From JAJDZL01 sp965220665 (GTDB taxonomy: Bacteria; Pseudomonadota; Gammaproteobacteria; Arenicellales; JAJDZL01): a stretch of DNA of 64,000 nucleotides. The stretch's first letter is position 1. The number at the start of each line of letters is the position of its first letter. Positions 62,848 to 64,000 of the stretch are shown in pieces. A program made the translations under genes and the position numbers. The notes under the pieces were generated by a model. That model did not search any database and was not told where the DNA came from. It was given only the letters and a program-made list of their open reading frames with translations. Location: assembly GCA_965220665.1 (NCBI GenBank), contig CBDCQQ010000004.1, forward strand, positions 806,001-870,000, written 5' to 3'.

Positions 62848-64000
62848 ATGAAATCGAAAATCACCCTAGTCATTGCAATGTGTTTGATGCTGATTGCACC
62901 GAATGCCTTTTCTGCTACAGTCAAGCTCGGGTTTGTAACGACACTGAGCACTCCAGCAGCAGTCATCGGTAATGACATGAGAGATGCCGTAGAACTGGCA
63001 CTGGAACATATTGGCCACAAAATGGGGTCAGTGGATGTTGAAGTCGTTTATGGCGACGATGAGTTTAATCCTCAAAAAGGCAAGCAGGCAACAGAACGTC
63101 TGGTCACTCAAGATAAAGTTGACATCGTCTTTGGCTATATCTGGTCGCACGTGCTACTAGCATCCGCAACCACAGTGCTTGATGCTGGAAAAATTCTCAT
63201 CAGCGCAAATGCAGGTCCTTCACAGTTGGCGGGTAAAGGCTGTCACGAGAATTTCTTCAATATCTCCTGGCAGAACGACCAGACTCCCATGGCAATGGGC
63301 GAAGTCCTCAACCAGCGCGGCGTCAATTCGCTCTATGTCATCGCCCCACTTTACGCAGCTGGCAAGAATATGGTAGCTGGCGTAAAACGAACATATACAG
63401 GCAAGATTGTCGGTGAAGACATGACCAAGTGGCCGGATCAAATTGACTGGGCAGCCGAACTATCAAAGGTTAAAGCCGCAAATCCGGATGGTGTGTTTGT
63501 GTTCTATCCTGGCAAGCACGGACCTGCATTCATCAAACAATTTCAGCAATCTGGACTGTCTGGCCAAGTTGACCTGTATACCGTGTTTACTGTCGACTCC
63601 ATCAGTTTGCCGCGATTCCAGCAAGCAGAAATGTCAGGTGTCCTCGGGTCAACCATGACCCAATTCTGGGCGCCTGATCTGGATAACGCTGCAAACAAGA
63701 AGTTTGTTGATGCCTTCAAAGCTAAGTATGGCAAGTATCCAAGTTTTTATGCTGCACAAAGCTATGACGCTGTGATGTACATCAAGAGCGCGGTTGAAGC
63801 TGTTGGCGGTGATATGAGCAATGTCGACGGACTGCGAGCGGCGCTGGAAAATGCCGATTTTGACTCGTTGCGTGGAGAGTTCTCAATGGGACCCAACCAC
63901 TTTCCAATCCAGAACTTCTATAGCCGTGAAGTGGTTGAAGACAGCGACGGGGTGTGGACAACTTCGGTACGCGAAACAGTTTTGGAAATGCACCAGGACG
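62848..64000 (+). CDS. ABC transporter solute-binding protein, Liv-type (3' truncated by window)
   Basis: An open frame from ATG 62848 to the window end (384 codons). Signal peptide ~1-24 (MKSKITLVIAMCLMLIA, cleavage after AFSA). VKLGFVTTLSTPAAVIGNDM, then VVYGDDEFNPQKGKQATERL and KILISANAGPSQLAG are type I periplasmic binding-protein features of the amide/aromatic-acid Liv-like group. YAAQSYDAVMYIKSAV is near the end. It likely heads another transporter operon running off the window or serves the livGFHM genes upstream. Confidence 0.9.
   Translation, partial: MKSKITLVIAMCLMLIAPNAFSATVKLGFVTTLSTPAAVIGNDMRDAVELALEHIGHKMGSVDVEVVYGDDEFNPQKGKQATERLVTQDKVDIVFGYIWSHVLLASATTVLDAGKILISANAGPSQLAGKGCHENFFNISWQNDQTPMAMGEVLNQRGVNSLYVIAPLYAAGKNMVAGVKRTYTGKIVGEDMTKWPDQIDWAAELSKVKAANPDGVFVFYPGKHGPAFIKQFQQSGLSGQVDLYTVFTVDSISLPRFQQAEMSGVLGSTMTQFWAPDLDNAANKKFVDAFKAKYGKYPSFYAAQSYDAVMYIKSAVEAVGGDMSNVDGLRAALENADFDSLRGEFSMGPNHFPIQNFYSREVVEDSDGVWTTSVRETVLEMHQD

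Overview
The window looks like a chromosome segment from a heterotrophic gammaproteobacterium, probably marine or host-associated and uncultivated. This rests on the gene neighbourhoods rplU-rpmA-obgE-proB and dnaX-ybaB-recR, a short 4.5S-type SRP RNA, ispB beside a tRNA-Pro, a TRAP solute-binding protein, branched-chain-type ABC transporters and a dimethylglycine-dehydrogenase-like enzyme. Placement below class level cannot be read from the sequence. Several genes appear to start at TTG.

Layout. 1-4.4 kb: end of a methylmalonyl-CoA mutase, then pccB, pccA and mce (propionyl-CoA to methylmalonyl-CoA). 4.4-6.7 kb (minus): fabD-type acyltransferase and a TRAP solute-binding protein. 7.2-9.2 kb: a DUF4143-type ATPase with an extra C-terminal domain, next to a wrecked metB-like gene. 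9.3-12.3 kb (minus): rplU, rpmA, obgE, proB with a strong promoter and an internal terminator. 12.5-15.1 kb: second DUF4143 ATPase and a DapA-family aldolase. 15.3-22.3 kb: a complete type I restriction-modification locus (hsdM, hsdS, hsdR, plus small unknown genes) between two ~99-bp imperfect direct repeats. 22.4-29.2 kb: ffs, nnrS/nnrU (minus), a transposase relic, dnaX-ybaB-recR, ispB and tRNA-Pro. 29.4-32.8 kb: the circularly permuted ATP-grasp / alpha-E / transglutaminase trio, followed by tRNA-Ser. 33.0-37.2 kb (minus): FAD/GcvT oxidoreductase, PhyH-type dioxygenase and class II aldolase. 37.6-41.8 kb: mobile and accessory DNA with a broken tyrosine recombinase, an IS element, a PIN toxin with a probable antitoxin, and an SDH-type serine protease. 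42.0-48.6 kb: a four-cluster ferredoxin with an FAD oxidoreductase, a phosphodiesterase, a YkgJ-type protein with a decayed duplicate, a Liv-type binding protein and an unknown gene. 49.4-51.3 kb: a second IS. 51.3-56.8 kb: a two-gene operon with an operator-like palindrome. 56.8-64 kb: livGFHM (minus), an enoyl-CoA hydratase pseudogene, queG, and the start of another Liv-type binding protein running off the window.

The most interesting locus is 51.3-56.8 kb. A DUF4143-type ATPase overlaps by 4 bp a ~1,384-residue protein with a NACHT/STAND-like NTPase at its N-terminus, a long helical middle and a PD-(D/E)xK nuclease-like C-terminus. Its promoter carries a perfect 24-bp palindrome. Defence is inferred from architecture and setting, not proven. 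With the type I R-M island, the toxin-antitoxin pair, the SDH protease and two more DUF4143 ATPases, the window carries a dispersed set of accessory genes in an otherwise housekeeping and catabolic background. Five gene or element relics (metB-like, enoyl-CoA hydratase, ykgJ duplicate, integrase, transposase) show ongoing decay.
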